Shown here one piece after another: positions 4,196 to 5,690 of a stretch of DNA of 5,690 bases. Within the stretch, counting starts at the first letter, position 1. Each line of letters begins with the position of its first letter. The position numbers and the translations under genes were made by a program. Source of the stretch: Chitinophagaceae bacterium UBA1946. GTDB taxonomy: Bacteria > Bacteroidota > Bacteroidia > Chitinophagales > Chitinophagaceae. The stretch covers positions 7,481 through 13,170 of the forward strand of contig DDEU01000049.1 of NCBI GenBank assembly GCA_002336815.1. Direction: 5' to 3'. The notes under the pieces were generated by a model. It was not told the DNA's origin. It saw only the letters and a list, made by a program, of their open reading frames with translations, and did no database searches.

Positions 4196-5506
4196 ATGCA
4201 TGCAGTAAACATATTCTGGTTTAGAAGAGACCTCCGGCTCGAAGACAATGCCGGCCTGTACCATGCCCTTAAAAGCGACCGGCCGGTAGTGCCCATCTTT
4301 ATTTTTGACCGGAATATCCTGGATGAACTGGAAGACAGGGAAGACCGCCGGGTAGAATTCATCCGGGCCAGCCTGGAAGAAATGCAGCATACACTAACGG
4401 GCAGGGGTACCAGCCTGGAAGTATATGATGGCCGGCCGGCTGAGGTATTTAAACAACTGCTCGAAAAATATGATATAGAAACCGTGTTCACCAACCATGA
4501 CTACGAACCCTATGCACTCGAAAGAGAAAAAAAAATCGCCGCCCTGCTGCAGGAGAAGGGAGCGGCGTTGAAAACCTATAAAGACCAGGTGCTGCTGGAA
4601 AAGGACGAGGTATTGAAGGATGATGGCAAACCCTACACGGTGTTCACTCCTTACAGCCGCAAGTGGAAAGCAGTACTCAGCGATTTTCATTTAAAGCCCT
4701 ACCCGGTTAAAAAATATGCCGGTAATTTTTTCAAACAGGCCGCCCGGCCCATCCCCTCCCTGGAAGCCCTGGGGTTTAAAGCAGTAGACAAGCCCTTTCC
4801 CTCAAAACAGGTAAAAGATGAGCTCATCCGCAAATACACGGAACAAAGAAATTTTCCTGCCATCCACGGCACTTCCCGGCTGGGGGTACATTTGAGGTTT
4901 GGCACCATCAGCATCCGCCAACTGGCAGCCCATGCAAAAGGCCTCAACGAAACCTACCTGAACGAACTGATCTGGCGGGATTTTTACCACAGCATCCTCT
5001 GGCATTTCCCAAGAGTTGGAATGGGAAAGGCTTTTAAGCCGGCCTACGATACCATCGAATGGAGAATTGACAATGGTGAATTTGAAAAATGGTGCCAGGG
5101 CCAAACCGGTTACCCCATCGTGGATGCCGGCATGAGGGAACTGAATGCCACCGGTTTTATGCACAACAGGGTACGCATGATCGTTGCCTCCTTTCTTTCG
5201 AAACATTTACTGCTCGACTGGCGGCTGGGGGAAGCCTATTTTGCAAAAAAATTACTCGACTTTGACCTGGCTGCCAACAATGGCGGCTGGCAATGGGCTG
5301 CCGGCAGCGGCTGTGATGCGGCGCCCTATTTCCGCATCTTTAACCCGAGGCTGCAGACGGAAAAATTTGACAAAGACTTAAAATATATCCGGCACTGGGT
5401 ACCGGAGCTGGACAGTTTCGATTACCCGGCACCGGTAGTAGATCACGAAATGGCAAGAAAGCGCTGCCTGGCCGTGTACAGCAAAACATTGAAAGAAGAA
5501 AAATAA
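4196..5506 (+). CDS. phrB: Deoxyribodipyrimidine photolyase (class I, CPD type)
   Basis: This 436-residue flavoprotein repairs UV-induced cyclobutane pyrimidine dimers using blue light and FADH-. The N-terminal alpha/beta antenna domain opens with IFWFRRDLRLEDN (residues 6-18). The C-terminal FAD domain contains GTSRLGVHLRFGTIS (225-239), ELIWRDFY (257-264), GYPIVDAGMREL (305-316), MHNRVRMIVASFL (322-334) and NNGGWQWAAGSG (361-372). From memory of the E. coli enzyme, key residues align at a constant offset of 17: E257 and W260 for dimer contact, N324 beside the flavin, and W365, W342 and W289 as the electron-transfer triad. An active photolyase is therefore more likely than a cryptochrome. 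The antenna region reads YEPYALER, not the YEVNER of E. coli, so the antenna cofactor cannot be assigned. It lies 136 bases after the pabC-like gene with no terminator between, so co-transcription is possible. Confidence 0.95.
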   Translation: MHAVNIFWFRRDLRLEDNAGLYHALKSDRPVVPIFIFDRNILDELEDREDRRVEFIRASLEEMQHTLTGRGTSLEVYDGRPAEVFKQLLEKYDIETVFTNHDYEPYALEREKKIAALLQEKGAALKTYKDQVLLEKDEVLKDDGKPYTVFTPYSRKWKAVLSDFHLKPYPVKKYAGNFFKQAARPIPSLEALGFKAVDKPFPSKQVKDELIRKYTEQRNFPAIHGTSRLGVHLRFGTISIRQLAAHAKGLNETYLNELIWRDFYHSILWHFPRVGMGKAFKPAYDTIEWRIDNGEFEKWCQGQTGYPIVDAGMRELNATGFMHNRVRMIVASFLSKHLLLDWRLGEAYFAKKLLDFDLAANNGGWQWAAGSGCDAAPYFRIFNPRLQTEKFDKDLKYIRHWVPELDSFDYPAPVVDHEMARKRCLAVYSKTLKEEK

Positions 5507-5540
5507 GGCGCCTGCTGCGCTGTTGAACGGGTACGGTCAA

Positions 5541-5579
5541 TAAAAAAGCTGTTGAAAACGAACCAGGTTTTCAACAGCT
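5541..5579 (-). terminator. Intrinsic terminator of the leftward fabI-like gene
   Basis: AGCTGTTGAAAAC (5547-5559) and GTTTTCAACAGCT (5567-5579) form a perfect 13-pair stem with a seven-base loop. On the minus strand the stem runs into six Ts (the As at 5542-5547, the first pairing into the stem). It begins about 30 bases after the fabI-like stop. There is no T-run on the plus strand, so it does not obviously terminate the convergent photolyase transcript. Confidence 0.85.
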
Positions 5580-5609
5580 CAATGGTATAAAATAGTCAGG
5601 TTTAACAGC

Positions 5610-5690
5610 TTATTCCAGTCCAAGTTTTTCCATTACATGCATGCTTACACCAGTGGTGGAATAACCGCCGTCATGAAAGAGGTTTTGCAT
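5610..5690 (-). CDS. fabI: Enoyl-ACP reductase (FabI-like), C-terminal 26 codons only
   Basis: On the minus strand, the last 26 codons of a gene enter from the right edge and stop at 5612-5610. The peptide MQNLFHDGGYSTTGVSMH ends MEKLGLE. The HDGGYSTTGVS segment matches the C-terminal end of short-chain dehydrogenase-type enoyl-ACP reductases as I know them from Bacteroidota (typically QNL-HDGGFS-TGVS). That enzyme carries out the last step of each fatty-acid elongation cycle in the cytoplasm, using NAD(P)H. The ATG at the edge is almost certainly an internal methionine. Only the tail is visible, so another SDR-family reductase cannot be excluded. The gene is convergent with the photolyase gene, with about 100 bases between the stops, and is followed by a strong terminator. 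Confidence 0.7.
   Translation of the reverse strand: MQNLFHDGGYSTTGVSMHVMEKLGLE

Overview
The window looks like a chromosomal segment from a Bacteroidota bacterium, most likely of the Chitinophagaceae type. The evidence is the NarL/FixJ response regulator, whose sequence style I recognise from that group, the weak or absent Shine-Dalgarno sites, the AT-rich leaders before start codons, and a FabI-like C-terminus ending in a DGG-STTGVS pattern. This taxonomic reading rests on recalled family features, not on a search.

Left part (1-2181) is AT-rich and poorly characterised. A multi-spanning membrane protein reads leftwards from 569 and runs off the window edge. A 442-base divergent spacer follows, holding an AT-rich dyad and a 108-base inverted-repeat element. 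Next comes a small exported protein with six cysteines in its mature part (1012-1518). From 1519 to about 2026 I find no convincing gene but several hairpins, two of them good intrinsic terminators (1763-1804 and 1941-1972) not directly behind any gene. A possible 49-residue ORF (2027-2176) ends just before the response regulator.

Right part (2182-5690) is GC-richer and more conventional: an orphan NarL-type response regulator with its own terminator; a 300-base spacer with a strong hairpin; a fold-type IV PLP enzyme most like 4-amino-4-deoxychorismate lyase (PabC, folate synthesis); a class I CPD photolyase with its catalytic residues intact; and, convergent from the right edge, the last 26 codons of a probable enoyl-ACP reductase (FabI) with a terminator behind it.

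The pabC-like and photolyase genes share a strand with a 136-base gap and no visible terminator between them, so they may be co-transcribed. The response regulator is the only recognisable regulator. An 8-mer, AAAACTAC or its complement, occurs three times, always outside the confidently called genes and each time upstream of or just behind a gene on the left half. It is the best visible candidate for a shared regulatory site, but this is inference. I see no phage, IS transposase, CRISPR, tRNA or rRNA.
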